From contig DASUKA010000107.1 in the NCBI GenBank assembly GCA_036278935.1, positions 1 through 32,286 on the forward strand: a stretch of DNA of 32,286 nt, in the 5' to 3' direction. Source of the DNA: DASSNR01 sp036278935. Its GTDB lineage: Bacteria > Gemmatimonadota > Gemmatimonadetes > Gemmatimonadales > Gemmatimonadaceae. Every line of letters starts with the position of its first letter. The stretch's first letter is position 1. The notes under the pieces were generated by a model. It was not told the origin of the DNA and searched no databases. It saw only the letters and a list, made by a program, of their open reading frames with translations. This document shows, piece after piece, positions 22,858 to 30,888 of this stretch. A program made the position numbers and the translations under genes.

Positions 22858-25140
22858 ATGCCCAGTCTCGTCCGCGATCTTCGCTACGCTGCCCGCACGC
22901 TACGCAAGACGCCCGGCTTCACCGCTGTCGCCATCCTCGCACTCGCGCTCGGGATCGGCCTCACCACAGCGATGTTCAGCGTCGTCTACGGGGTACTGAT
23001 CCGCGGGCTGCCGTATCCGCATGGTGATCGGATCGCCATCGTCTACCGCAACAACCCTGCGCAGGGAATCCGGCGGCAATCGCTGCCGATCCAGGACTTC
23101 GTCGACTACCGCGCGCAGCAGCAGAGCTTCACCGCACTGGGCGCGTATGTCCCCGGCATGGTCAATGTGAGCGGCGGCGAACGCGCCGAGAGGGTGGCTG
23201 CGACGTGGGTGACCGCCGATGTCTTCCAGATACTCGGTGTGCAGCCGATGCTCGGCCGCGCGATTCGTAGAGGAGAAGATGCGCCGAGCGGCGCACATGT
23301 GGCCGTGCTGAGCTACCGGATGTGGCGCGAGCGATATGATGGCGACGCCCGGATTCTTGGCAAGTCGATCCGCGTCGATGGACTCCCGTATACCGTTGTC
23401 GGCGTGATGCCGAAGCGCTTCGCCTTTCCCGATGCGGAACAGCTCTGGCTCCCATTACAGACCGATCCGCTGGCGAGCACCCGCGGACAGGGCCCGCACG
23501 TCATCACGATCGGCGAGTTGAAGCCTGGCGCGACGCTGGCCAGCGCGGGCGCTGACGTCGGCGCGATCGCGCAGCGACTGGCGCTCGCCTATCCCACGAG
23601 CGACACAGGGTTCGAGGCGACGGCGGGAACGTTCACCGATTGGTCCATCGGCCCGGGTCCACGACGGTTGCTGGTCACGATGTTGGGCGCGGTGTTCTGC
23701 GTGCTGCTCATCGCATGCGCGAACGTGATGAACCTCCTCTTGGGCCGTGCGATGCATCGCACCAGGGAGGTGGGCATCCGCACGGCACTCGGCGCCTCAC
23801 GCATGGCGATCATCCGACAGTTCCTCGCCGAGGCACTCGTGCTGTCGGTGGCCAGCGTGGCAATCGGCGTGAGTCTCGCATATGTGGGAATGGTGGCGTT
23901 CCATCGAGCCACGGTGAACACGAACTTTCCATCGTTCGTGCAGATCGGGCTGCACCTGCAGGTGCTGGCATTCGCGGCAGCCGTCGGCGTGGTGGCCACC
24001 CTCGTCTCCGGAATGATCCCGGCGGTGCAGTCGTCGCGCACCGACGTCAGCGAGGTACTGAAGGATGCATCACGCGGCGTATCCGGGCTGCACATCGGGC
24101 GACTGAGCAAAGGGCTCGTGATGTTCGAGACGGCGCTGTCGTGCGCGCTGCTGGTGGCGGCCGGGTTGATGATCGAGAGCGTAGCGAAGATGCGGACGAT
24201 GGATCCGGGGTTCGCGACCACGAACGTGTTCACAGCAGGGGTGGCGTTTCCGGATGTCACCACCGACACCGCGCGGCAGGTGGCCGCCTTCCAGCAGCTC
24301 ACGAATACTCTGGCAGTGTCGCCGGGCTTCTTCGCGACGCTCGATATTGCTTCCTCACAGGGGCGTGTCTTCACGAGCGCGGACCGTGCGCGTACGCTGC
24401 CGGTGGCGGTGGTCACGCAACGCTTCGTGAAGCGCTTCCTGCAGCACGGTGATCCGATCGGCCAGCGCATCCGGCTCGATCCGTCGCGACGCGGGTCGCC
24501 ATGGCTCACCATCGTCGGTGTGGTACCGGACATCTTCGGCGGCGATCCCGAGGATCCCCGACCCCCGATTGTCTTCCAGCCATTTGCCCAGGCGCCCACC
24601 AGCGCCGTCTACATCGCCGCGCGCACCGCTGGCGATCCCATGGCGCTCACGCGATCCGTCCGGGACGTCGTGTCTGCAGTGGACCCTGATCTGCCCATGT
24701 ACTGGCCCATGTCGTTGGCCGACGCGATCGCGCAGCCGCTGTGGTTCGTCCGTGTATTCGGGACGATGTTCATGGTGTTCGGACTGATCGCGCTCTTTCT
24801 CGCCACGGTGGGTCTTTATGCGGTGATGTCGTTCTCGGTGAGCCGGCGTACGCGCGAGATGGGGATCCGCATGGCGCTCGGTGCTCAACGTCGCAACGTC
24901 GTACGTCTCATCCTCGGTCAGGGAGTGCTACAGCTTATGGTGGGGATGCTCGCGGGCCTGGCGCTCGCCGCAGCGATCGTGCAACTGTTGAGCGCCATCC
25001 TCTTTGACGTGCAGCCGCGCGACCCCGTGGTGTTCGGCGGGGTGGTGATCGCACTCATGGTGAGCGGTGTGCTGGCGTGCGTCGTGCCGGCCGTGCGGGC
25101 GACCAGGACGAATCCACTCACGGCGCTGCGGGAGGAGTAG
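22858..25140 (+). CDS. Orphan duplicated MacB/FtsX-type ABC permease (ADOP-like)
   Basis: 760 residues. The N-terminus LVRDLRYAARTLRKTPGFTAVAILALALGIG is the standard start of the acidobacterial-type duplicated orphan permeases. It is followed by a MacB periplasmic domain (LPYPHGDRIAIVY, VLSYRMWRERYDGD, VDGLPYTVVGVMP). A first FtsX unit comes next (LLVTMLGAVFCVLLIACANV, REVGIRTALGASR), then a second permease half with its own FtsX unit (LATVGLYAVMSFSVSRRTRE, MGIRMALGAQRRNVV), ending AVRATRTNPLTALREE. The second periplasmic domain is short: AFQQLTNTLAV runs directly into SPGFFATLDI, where relatives have several dozen more residues. No ATPase gene is adjacent. The substrate is unknown; relatives handle lipoprotein or toxin export. 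Confidence 0.9.
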   Translation: MPSLVRDLRYAARTLRKTPGFTAVAILALALGIGLTTAMFSVVYGVLIRGLPYPHGDRIAIVYRNNPAQGIRRQSLPIQDFVDYRAQQQSFTALGAYVPGMVNVSGGERAERVAATWVTADVFQILGVQPMLGRAIRRGEDAPSGAHVAVLSYRMWRERYDGDARILGKSIRVDGLPYTVVGVMPKRFAFPDAEQLWLPLQTDPLASTRGQGPHVITIGELKPGATLASAGADVGAIAQRLALAYPTSDTGFEATAGTFTDWSIGPGPRRLLVTMLGAVFCVLLIACANVMNLLLGRAMHRTREVGIRTALGASRMAIIRQFLAEALVLSVASVAIGVSLAYVGMVAFHRATVNTNFPSFVQIGLHLQVLAFAAAVGVVATLVSGMIPAVQSSRTDVSEVLKDASRGVSGLHIGRLSKGLVMFETALSCALLVAAGLMIESVAKMRTMDPGFATTNVFTAGVAFPDVTTDTARQVAAFQQLTNTLAVSPGFFATLDIASSQGRVFTSADRARTLPVAVVTQRFVKRFLQHGDPIGQRIRLDPSRRGSPWLTIVGVVPDIFGGDPEDPRPPIVFQPFAQAPTSAVYIAARTAGDPMALTRSVRDVVSAVDPDLPMYWPMSLADAIAQPLWFVRVFGTMFMVFGLIALFLATVGLYAVMSFSVSRRTREMGIRMALGAQRRNVVRLILGQGVLQLMVGMLAGLALAAAIVQLLSAILFDVQPRDPVVFGGVVIALMVSGVLACVVPAVRATRTNPLTALREE

Positions 25141-25369
25141 CGCGTACGCACCGGGGCTGCTGTCTGTCATCCATTTCAGCGGGTCGTCAGGCAGCGGCGT
25201 GTGCCCGAACTCGCACATACGGAAATCTCCAGTGCGAAAGAGGACCGCCCTGATTGATTTTCCTCTGTGCGCTACCCCACATTCTCCGAGTCCACTCCGA
25301 CGTGCCGAGGTGGCCAGCGCCTTCCGTCATCTGGCTCGCACGCTGTTTGCCCTCTTCGCCCCAACGATC

Positions 25370-27415
25370 ATGTCGGCCTCACGCTCGCACTTCGCCGAAA
25401 TCGTCCTCGCGCTCACGCTGCTCGGCGCCCCTCTGCCACTCGTCGCGCAGCAGCGCGCTCCGCGCACCGGCCAGCCGGTCGGCGCCGCCGATCCGCGTCA
25501 CGCGCAAACCGAGAAGCCGCCCCTGCACGCGAAACACTGGCTTGCCATCACCGGGAAGCCGCTCTCCGCGACCGCTGGCGCGCTGATCTTCGCGAAAGGT
25601 GGGAACGCGGTAGATGCGGCCGTGGCCATGCTCGCGGCCGGCTGCACCATGTGGGATACGCTGTCCTGTGGTGGAGAGACGCAGGCGCTCATCTACAATC
25701 CGCACACGCATAAGGTGATCGGCATTGACGCGCTGGGCGTCGCGCCCACCGGCGCCACGCCGGAATACTACCACAGCAAGGGGTATCGCTTCCCACCCGA
25801 ATACGGCCCGCTTGCCGCCGTGACACCGGGAACGGTGGGCGGCATGCTCACCATGCTGGCCGAGTACGGCACGCTCTCGCTCAAGCAGGTGCTTGCGCCC
25901 GCCATCCAGATGGCGGATGGCTATCCCATGGAAGCCCAGCTCTCGCGCACCATCGAGCATTACCGCGACACGCTCAAGCAGTGGAAGTACTCGCGCGCCG
26001 TCATGCTCACGCATCCGGGTGAGGCCTACGAAGCGCCGCAGCCCGGCGAGATCTTCGTGCAGAAGGATCTCGCGACGACGTGGCGCAAGCTGGTGGAGGC
26101 GGAGCAGCAGGCACTCAAGCAGGGGAAGACCCGCAAGCAGGCCATCTACGCGGCATACAATCGCTTCTACAAGGGCGACATCGCGCGCGAGATCGTGCGC
26201 GGCATGCGCGAGCAGGGCGGCCTCTTCACTGTGCAGGACCTGGCGAACTGGAAGGTGAAGATCGAGGAGCCGCTCTCCACCACGTACAAGGGCATCACCG
26301 TCTACAAGCTTCCCATCTGGCAGCAGGGGCCGGTGATGCTGCAGATGCTCAACATGCTGGCGAACACGGATGTGAAGAGCATGGGGTACAACACGCCGAA
26401 GTACATCCACACGCTCTACCAGGTGATGAACCTCGCGTACGCCGACCGTGATTTCTACTATGGCGATCCATATTTCCCACCCGCGGAGCCGGTGAAGGGA
26501 CTGCTCTCCAAGGCGTACGCCAAGGCGCGCTTTGCGCAGATCGACTGGACGAAGAACGACCCCACGGTCAAGCCAGGTGATCCCTATCCGTACCAGGGCG
26601 GCACGAATCCCTTCGCAACGCTCCTGGCCCGGTGGAAGGTGAGCGACTTCGTGCCGGCCGGTGCGCAGGCAGCGGGCGGAGAGCAGGACAGGACGGTGAC
26701 CCCGGCGCGCGACACCTCGCGTATGTCGGAGCGCACCGCGCCAACCCAGGGCTTGGCGCGCATGTCCGGGGCATCGGAGTTCATCTCCGAGAACGCCACG
26801 GCTGCCGATTCCGCGTACGAGCAGAGCTTCTACAGCGGCACCACGTCCATCGAGGCGGCGGATGAGAACGGCTGGGTGGTGAGCGTAACGCCGAGCGGCG
26901 GTTGGGTGCCGGCGGTGATCGCGGGGCATACGGGGATCGGACTGAGCGAGCGCGCCCAGAGCTTCGTCACCGACGCGAAGGACGGCCCCTTCAACGTCAT
27001 CGAGCCTGGCAAGCGGCCGCGTGTGACGCTCACGCCCACGCTCGCGCTCAAGAACGGCCAGCCCTACCTGGCATGCGCCGTACAGGGCGGCGACTCGCAG
27101 GACCAGAACCTGCTGCAATTCTTCCTGAACATCGTGGAGTTCGGGATGACACCACAGCAGGCGGCCGAGGCGCCGAATATCAACAGCTTCCAGATGCGCT
27201 CGTCGTTCGGCATGCACGAGTCGGAACCGGGGCGCCTGCTGGTGGCCACATCGCTCCCTGACTCCACCCGGCGGGCGCTGCGCGGGATGGGCTACCATCT
27301 CGTGTTCGCGGAGCGCACCTCGGGACCGATCAACGCCATTCTGTTCGACACCGCGCACCATTCGATGTGGGGTGCGTCGAGCAACCATGGTGAAGACTAC
27401 GGCATCGCGTGGTGA
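25370..27415 (+). CDS. ggt: Gamma-glutamyltranspeptidase
   Basis: 681 residues from ATG 25370, chosen because it begins a signal peptide (SASRSHFAEIVLALTLLGAP, VAQQ). The frame is open upstream to 25067 but that part overlaps the permease gene and looks non-coding. Signatures: ATAGALIFAKGGNAVDAAVA, GGETQALIYNP, EYGPLAAVTPGTVGGMLTML and the autoprocessing site at T491-T492 in GTTSIEAADENG, where T491 should become the N-terminal nucleophile of the small subunit. The precursor splits into two chains in the periplasm and hydrolyses gamma-glutamyl bonds of glutathione and related peptides. At 681 residues it exceeds the usual ~580, mainly through a polar insert before the nucleophile (GEQDRTVTPARDTSRMSERT). 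The last 29 bases overlap the LigD-like gene. Confidence 0.93.
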   Translation: MSASRSHFAEIVLALTLLGAPLPLVAQQRAPRTGQPVGAADPRHAQTEKPPLHAKHWLAITGKPLSATAGALIFAKGGNAVDAAVAMLAAGCTMWDTLSCGGETQALIYNPHTHKVIGIDALGVAPTGATPEYYHSKGYRFPPEYGPLAAVTPGTVGGMLTMLAEYGTLSLKQVLAPAIQMADGYPMEAQLSRTIEHYRDTLKQWKYSRAVMLTHPGEAYEAPQPGEIFVQKDLATTWRKLVEAEQQALKQGKTRKQAIYAAYNRFYKGDIAREIVRGMREQGGLFTVQDLANWKVKIEEPLSTTYKGITVYKLPIWQQGPVMLQMLNMLANTDVKSMGYNTPKYIHTLYQVMNLAYADRDFYYGDPYFPPAEPVKGLLSKAYAKARFAQIDWTKNDPTVKPGDPYPYQGGTNPFATLLARWKVSDFVPAGAQAAGGEQDRTVTPARDTSRMSERTAPTQGLARMSGASEFISENATAADSAYEQSFYSGTTSIEAADENGWVVSVTPSGGWVPAVIAGHTGIGLSERAQSFVTDAKDGPFNVIEPGKRPRVTLTPTLALKNGQPYLACAVQGGDSQDQNLLQFFLNIVEFGMTPQQAAEAPNINSFQMRSSFGMHESEPGRLLVATSLPDSTRRALRGMGYHLVFAERTSGPINAILFDTAHHSMWGASSNHGEDYGIAW

Positions 27416-28415
27416 CGTCCCCCACGCGGTCCGCTCCGGGCGCGGCGCCGCGCGGACGTCCGCCGTCATCGCCCAGCTCGACGAGATCGAGCATAACGGC
27501 GGCGATGGCGTGCTGCGCGTCTCTCGCGGCCGGACGCTCACGGTCTCGCGGCTCGATCGGGTAGTCTTTCCGGAGGTCGGCTGCACCAAGGGCGATGTCA
27601 TGCGCTACTACGCGCACGTCGCCCCCTTTCTGTTGCCGCGCATCAAGGACCGCCCCCTCGTGCTCAAACGCTCACCCGAGGGATTGAGCGGAGAGACGTT
27701 CTTTCAACAGAAGGCGCCGAGCACCGTGCCTCGCACCGTGCGTGTGACGGCCATCATGAGCGAATCGAGCGGAATGCAGGCGCGGATCATCGGCGGCGAT
27801 CTCGCCACCCTGCTCTACACCATCCAGATCGGGTGCATCTCGGTGGATCCGTGGCACTCGCGCGTGCAATCGCTCGATCATGCCGACTATGCGATCCTGG
27901 ATCTGGATCCGGGCCCGGATGCGGCGTTCGCACAGGTGGTGCAGGTGGCGCGCTGGATCAAGGAGGAGCTCGACGCGCTCGATCTTCACGCCGCGGTCAA
28001 GACTTCGGGCTCGGCGGGGCTCCATATCGTGCTGCCGCTCCCGGCAGGCGCCAGCTACGACACGGCCGTCTCGCTCGCCGGCGGCATCGCCTTGAGCGTG
28101 GCCAGGGCGCACCCCGATACGGCGACAACCGAACGGTCGCTCAAGGCCCGTCCCGATGTGGCGGTGTATGTCGACTATCTGCAGAATGCCAGAGGGAAGA
28201 GTCTTGCGGCCGCCTACTGTGTTCGTGCGCGTCCGGGCGCCACAGTCTCCACGCCGCTCGACTGGCAGGAGCTGACCCCCACGCTGAGCCCCGCGCGCTA
28301 CACCATGGCCACCATGCACGATCGCTTGGCGACCGTGGGCGATCTCTGGGGCGCGGCGATGCGTCGTCGCAATACAACACGATCGGTTCGCGCGGCCATA
28401 CGGCGCCGCGGCTGA
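27387..28415 (+). CDS. Stand-alone LigD-type primase-polymerase domain
   Basis: 342 residues from ATG 27387; GTG 27372 is an alternative. It overlaps the 3' end of the transpeptidase gene. The fold is the LigD polymerase domain of bacterial non-homologous end joining: LDRVVFPEVGCTKGDVMRYY, LLPRIKDRPLVLKRSPEG, FFQQKAP, LYTIQIGCISVDPWHSRV, metal-binding D172 and D174 in AILDLDPGPDA, and KTSGSAGLHIVLPL. The end resembles the family (SLAAAYCVRARPGATVSTPLDW, TMATMHDRL). It has no ligase or phosphoesterase domain, and no Ku gene is in the window. It may fill gaps with ribonucleotides in end repair or act with proteins encoded elsewhere. Confidence 0.88.
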   Translation: MVKTTASRGDVPHAVRSGRGAARTSAVIAQLDEIEHNGGDGVLRVSRGRTLTVSRLDRVVFPEVGCTKGDVMRYYAHVAPFLLPRIKDRPLVLKRSPEGLSGETFFQQKAPSTVPRTVRVTAIMSESSGMQARIIGGDLATLLYTIQIGCISVDPWHSRVQSLDHADYAILDLDPGPDAAFAQVVQVARWIKEELDALDLHAAVKTSGSAGLHIVLPLPAGASYDTAVSLAGGIALSVARAHPDTATTERSLKARPDVAVYVDYLQNARGKSLAAAYCVRARPGATVSTPLDWQELTPTLSPARYTMATMHDRLATVGDLWGAAMRRRNTTRSVRAAIRRRG

Positions 28416-28523
28416 GTCCGCAGGAACACCGAACGAGGCACGTGCACCTCACCGCCCGCGGATGAGCGCCTGGCGGTAGCACGGCGCGCCTGACTTTCCG
28501 TCCGGTTGATCGTCCTCATCCCG

Positions 28524-29183
28524 ATGCGTTCTATCCGGATGGGCCAGTGTCTGTTGCTCTCCGCGGCGGTGCTTAGCTGGTCATCGCGGGCGGCGGCGCA
28601 GCTCCCGCAGCACCGCGTGGAGGCGGTTCCCGTTCGCGGCATCGTGGACGGCGAGGACCTTGTCCGGACGGCCAAACAATACCTCGGAGTTCCGTACCGG
28701 TGGGGAGGGACGACCCCCCGGGGATTTGACTGTTCGGGGTTTGTGCAGTATGTGTTTGCGCAGTACGGGATTGCGCTGCCGCGGACGGCGCACGAGCAAG
28801 TGGCGTACGGCGATGCTCCGCCGCCCGGTGATCTGCGGCCTGGCGATCTGCTTTTCTTCTTCGGGGACCGCGGGGCGCAGCACGTGGCCATTTACGTCGG
28901 CGGCGACACCATCATCCATGCCTCGAGCGGCGGGCATCGGGTCAAGCTCGACCGATTCTCCGGGTCGCGCACCAGCCCGACCTGGTTTGGCCGCCGGCTG
29001 ATCGCGATCCGGCGCTTGCTTCCTGCCGAAGGAGTATTCATGCTGCCGACCACACCCGCGACAGCATCGCGACATCACGCCGACGACATCCAGAGCGAGT
29101 CGGACACCGGCGGCCGTGGACCGGGTGGGGCAGACCGGCGTGACTCGGGATATCGGTCCTCGCAACTGCACGTGCGACCGTAA
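28524..29183 (+). CDS. Secreted NlpC/P60 peptidoglycan hydrolase
   Basis: 219 residues from ATG 28524 with a signal peptide (RMGQCLLLSAAVLSWSSRAAAQ); TTG 28506 would only lengthen it. The NlpC/P60 domain covers about residues 42-160: AKQYLGVPYRWGGTTPRGFDCSG with nucleophile C70, RPGDLLFFF, H120 in AQHVAIYVGG and H132 in IIHASSGGHRV. These endopeptidases cut D-glutamyl-diaminopimelate bonds in cell-wall stems. The C-terminal 45 residues (TASRHHADDIQSESDTGGRG) are polar and disordered and not part of the family core. Confidence 0.92.
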   Translation: MRSIRMGQCLLLSAAVLSWSSRAAAQLPQHRVEAVPVRGIVDGEDLVRTAKQYLGVPYRWGGTTPRGFDCSGFVQYVFAQYGIALPRTAHEQVAYGDAPPPGDLRPGDLLFFFGDRGAQHVAIYVGGDTIIHASSGGHRVKLDRFSGSRTSPTWFGRRLIAIRRLLPAEGVFMLPTTPATASRHHADDIQSESDTGGRGPGGADRRDSGYRSSQLHVRP

Positions 29184-29207
29184 CGCCCTCCCTCGACGCA
29201 TGAGCTC

Positions 29208-29534
29208 ATGGATGACGCAGTAACGCTCTACAGCCGCCCGCTGCCTGGGGGCGGCCTGGTAAAGATCGAGGCAGTGCCTGCGGTTCCTCGTCGACGCGCG
29301 GAGTGCCAGGCGCGCGTATTGGTCGAGCGGCGGCGTGATCCGAAGCGGCGGGCGGGGCATGCGCCGCCGGTGATCGCGCAGGTGGAAGCACAGACGGAGG
29401 CGCTGGCGCTCTCCACGTTGTTCGAGATCGCGTCCGATAACGTGGCGATCGCGAGCCGTCTTATCCGGTGGAAGGCCGAGACGGGCAGAGGGAAGCCCGG
29501 TGAACGGGGACGGGAGGACCGCCCGCTGGATTGA
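29208..29534 (+). CDS. Hypothetical protein, 108 residues
   Basis: It starts 24 bases after the NlpC/P60 stop, probably on the same transcript. The N-terminus is beta-like (VTLYSRPLPGGGLVKIEAVP), then a basic stretch (RRRAECQARVLVERRRDPKR), then an amphipathic helix (EALALSTLFEIASDNVAIAS). There is no signal peptide or known motif. It ends 12 bases from the NrtR-like gene coming from the other side. Codon-position G/C bias looks like that of its neighbours, but the assignment as a gene rests mainly on position. Confidence 0.55.
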   Translation: MDDAVTLYSRPLPGGGLVKIEAVPAVPRRRAECQARVLVERRRDPKRRAGHAPPVIAQVEAQTEALALSTLFEIASDNVAIASRLIRWKAETGRGKPGERGREDRPLD

Positions 29535-29546
29535 GCGACGTCCGCT

Positions 29547-30248
29547 CTATCGGCTCAGTCCTTCGAGGCGGACGCCGCGGCGCGGGCCACGGTGGGCGCG
29601 GGGAGCGTAGCGGTAGAGCTGCGCCGGCCGGCCGCGCCCCTCGCTCCGCCATTCGCTGGTGGGCTCCACCAGCCCGGCCGCGCGCAGGGCGCGCCGAAAG
29701 CTGGCCTTGTGCAGTTGTCGGCCGAGGAGCACTTCGTACACCGCCTGTAGCTCGCTGAGGGTGAAGGCGGGCGGGAGGAGCCGAAAAGCCACCGGCGAGC
29801 GATCCAGACGATCGCGCGCGGCGGCGAGTGCTGCCTGCACGATACCGCGCTGCGCCGGCGGGAGGGCAGGAAGGCCACGCACGGGCGCCCAGGTGGTGAT
29901 CCCGTACGCTGGTGCGGCCGGCAGGACGTCCGCGAGCGCCAGGTAGGCGACCGAGAGCTCGGCCTTGCCCGGATGGCGCCGGCGCTCCCCGAACGCGGCG
30001 ACCTGCTCGAGCAGTGCCGGCCGTGCACCCAACGCGGTGCGGGCGACGCGTGCCGCCGCGGTCGTGAGGGTATCCGCCTGCCGGAGCATCTCCCAGGGGA
30101 GCTCCCATCCTTCGCGCATCGTGCTATCGGTGCGCCTGCGCAGCAGCACGGCCAACTGCGGGCCGTGCATGGCGAGGAGCACGACGTCCACCGAGACGGT
30201 GACGCGGCGGACGGCGCGTGCGGGACGCGCCGAACGGGGCTCGCGCAT
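29547..30248 (-). CDS. NrtR-type regulator: degenerate Nudix domain plus winged helix
   Basis: 233 residues. The N-terminal Nudix-like domain (VDVVLLAMHGPQLAVLLRRR, REGWELPWEMLRQADTLTTA) has lost the catalytic REUXEEXGU box, which reads AARVARTALGA. This is typical for NrtR, where the domain senses ADP-ribose instead of hydrolysing substrates. The C-terminal winged helix reads AFTLSELQAVYEVLLGRQLH, KASFRRALRAAGLVEPTS and GRGRPAQLYRY, the hallmark of the family. NrtR proteins repress NAD salvage or synthesis genes, but no such gene is in the window. Two palindromic sites lie 54-100 bases upstream of its ATG (30248), so it is probably autoregulated. Confidence 0.85.
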   Translation of the reverse strand: MREPRSARPARAVRRVTVSVDVVLLAMHGPQLAVLLRRRTDSTMREGWELPWEMLRQADTLTTAAARVARTALGARPALLEQVAAFGERRRHPGKAELSVAYLALADVLPAAPAYGITTWAPVRGLPALPPAQRGIVQAALAAARDRLDRSPVAFRLLPPAFTLSELQAVYEVLLGRQLHKASFRRALRAAGLVEPTSEWRSEGRGRPAQLYRYAPRAHRGPRRGVRLEGLSR

Positions 30249-30294
30249 TGACGCGCCCTATTCGCCGTGACGGGTGAGGTCCGGCACGCTGCTC

Positions 30295-30351
30295 CAATAT
30301 AGTAACACGATCGTACGAATGCCCCTATGGTAACGATATGTTACTATATTG
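30295..30351. promoter_or_regulatory. Paired operator sites upstream of the NrtR-type gene
   Basis: CAATATAGTAACA (30295-30307) and its exact complement TGTTACTATATTG (30339-30351) bracket 31 bases. Within them, GTAACGATATGTTAC (30330-30344) is a perfect 5-5-5 dyad, and GTAACACGATCGTAC (30302-30316) is a partly matching second copy whose centre is 28 bases away. The A/T-rich TATATT/TACTAT segments inside are the best -10 candidates on either strand, so binding would cover the promoter. Confidence 0.7.
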
Positions 30352-30476
30352 CCGCTGACGGGTGGCGTCAACCCGTGCGCGAACCGCCGACACGCAAACA
30401 GGAGGGCGGCAGGACGCCGGTGGCGCCCCTTCCGCTCCTCCTGTCGTTCAGTTGCTCCGGCCTGGTACGCCGCGGT

Positions 30477-30770
30477 CTACCAGTTGATCGTGCCCTGCCG
30501 GCTCGTGTCGACCTGCTCTTCCCGCCCCGGCTTGAAGAGGAAGGCTTCCATGTTCCGGGTGAGGAAGGCGCGGGCCTGCGGGTCCATCAGATTCAGGCCG
30601 TAATGGTTGATGAGCATCGTCTGCTGCTTGAGCCACTGCCCCCAGCATTCGGCGCAGATCTCCTGCAGCGCCCGGGCGCCGATGGGCCCGGGAAAGGGAG
30701 CACGATCCAGCCCCGCGCGCGTCTGGCCGCAGCGGGAGCAGGTGATGGTGGGGGTGGGGGTGTCGGGCAT
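30477..30770 (-). CDS. YggX-like Fe(II)-trafficking / oxidative damage protection protein with a zinc-ribbon signature
   Basis: 97 residues. The core PGPIGARALQEICAECWGQWLKQQTMLIN, then LNLMDPQARAFLTRNMEAFLF, follows YggX nearly position by position (PGELG..., [20 protein letters not shown]...). YggX protects iron-sulfur clusters and limits oxidative damage in the cytoplasm. Unlike enteric YggX, which has one conserved N-terminal cysteine, this protein has four in two CxxC pairs (Cys 11/14 and 39/42), enough for a zinc or iron site. The tail (GREEQVDTSRQGTINW) is short. It lies between the NrtR-type gene and the desaturase on the same strand. Confidence 0.85.
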   Translation of the reverse strand: MPDTPTPTITCSRCGQTRAGLDRAPFPGPIGARALQEICAECWGQWLKQQTMLINHYGLNLMDPQARAFLTRNMEAFLFKPGREEQVDTSRQGTINW

Positions 30771-30802
30771 TGGGGACTCCAGAAAAGTGGGTGTCGGGAG
30801 TG

Positions 30803-30866
30803 GGGTGTCGGGTGGATGGCAACAGAGCTCCTCTCGCGAATGCCGTTCCCCTTACACCCGACACCC
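30803..30866. repeat. Intergenic inverted repeat of GGGTGTCGGGTG words
   Basis: GGGTGTCGGGTG (30803-30814) is exactly complementary to 30855-30866. A second near copy (GGGTGTCGGGAG) lies at 30789-30800. It starts 23 bases after the desaturase stop (reading the minus strand). The CACCCGACACCC word is shared with the array at 9041. Confidence 0.8.
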
Positions 30867-30888
30867 TACTCGCTGCACCCTGAAGTCA

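Noticed and set aside
25067..25369. Upstream extension of the gamma-glutamyltranspeptidase frame.
   Set aside because: It overlaps the permease gene end and would bury the signal peptide behind about 100 residues of unlikely sequence.
25379..27601. Open frame of over 700 codons on the minus strand opposite the gamma-glutamyltranspeptidase gene.
   Set aside because: The plus-strand product is a clear enzyme with catalytic motifs. The antisense product is rich in Arg, His and Gln without a motif, which is the mark of a shadow frame.
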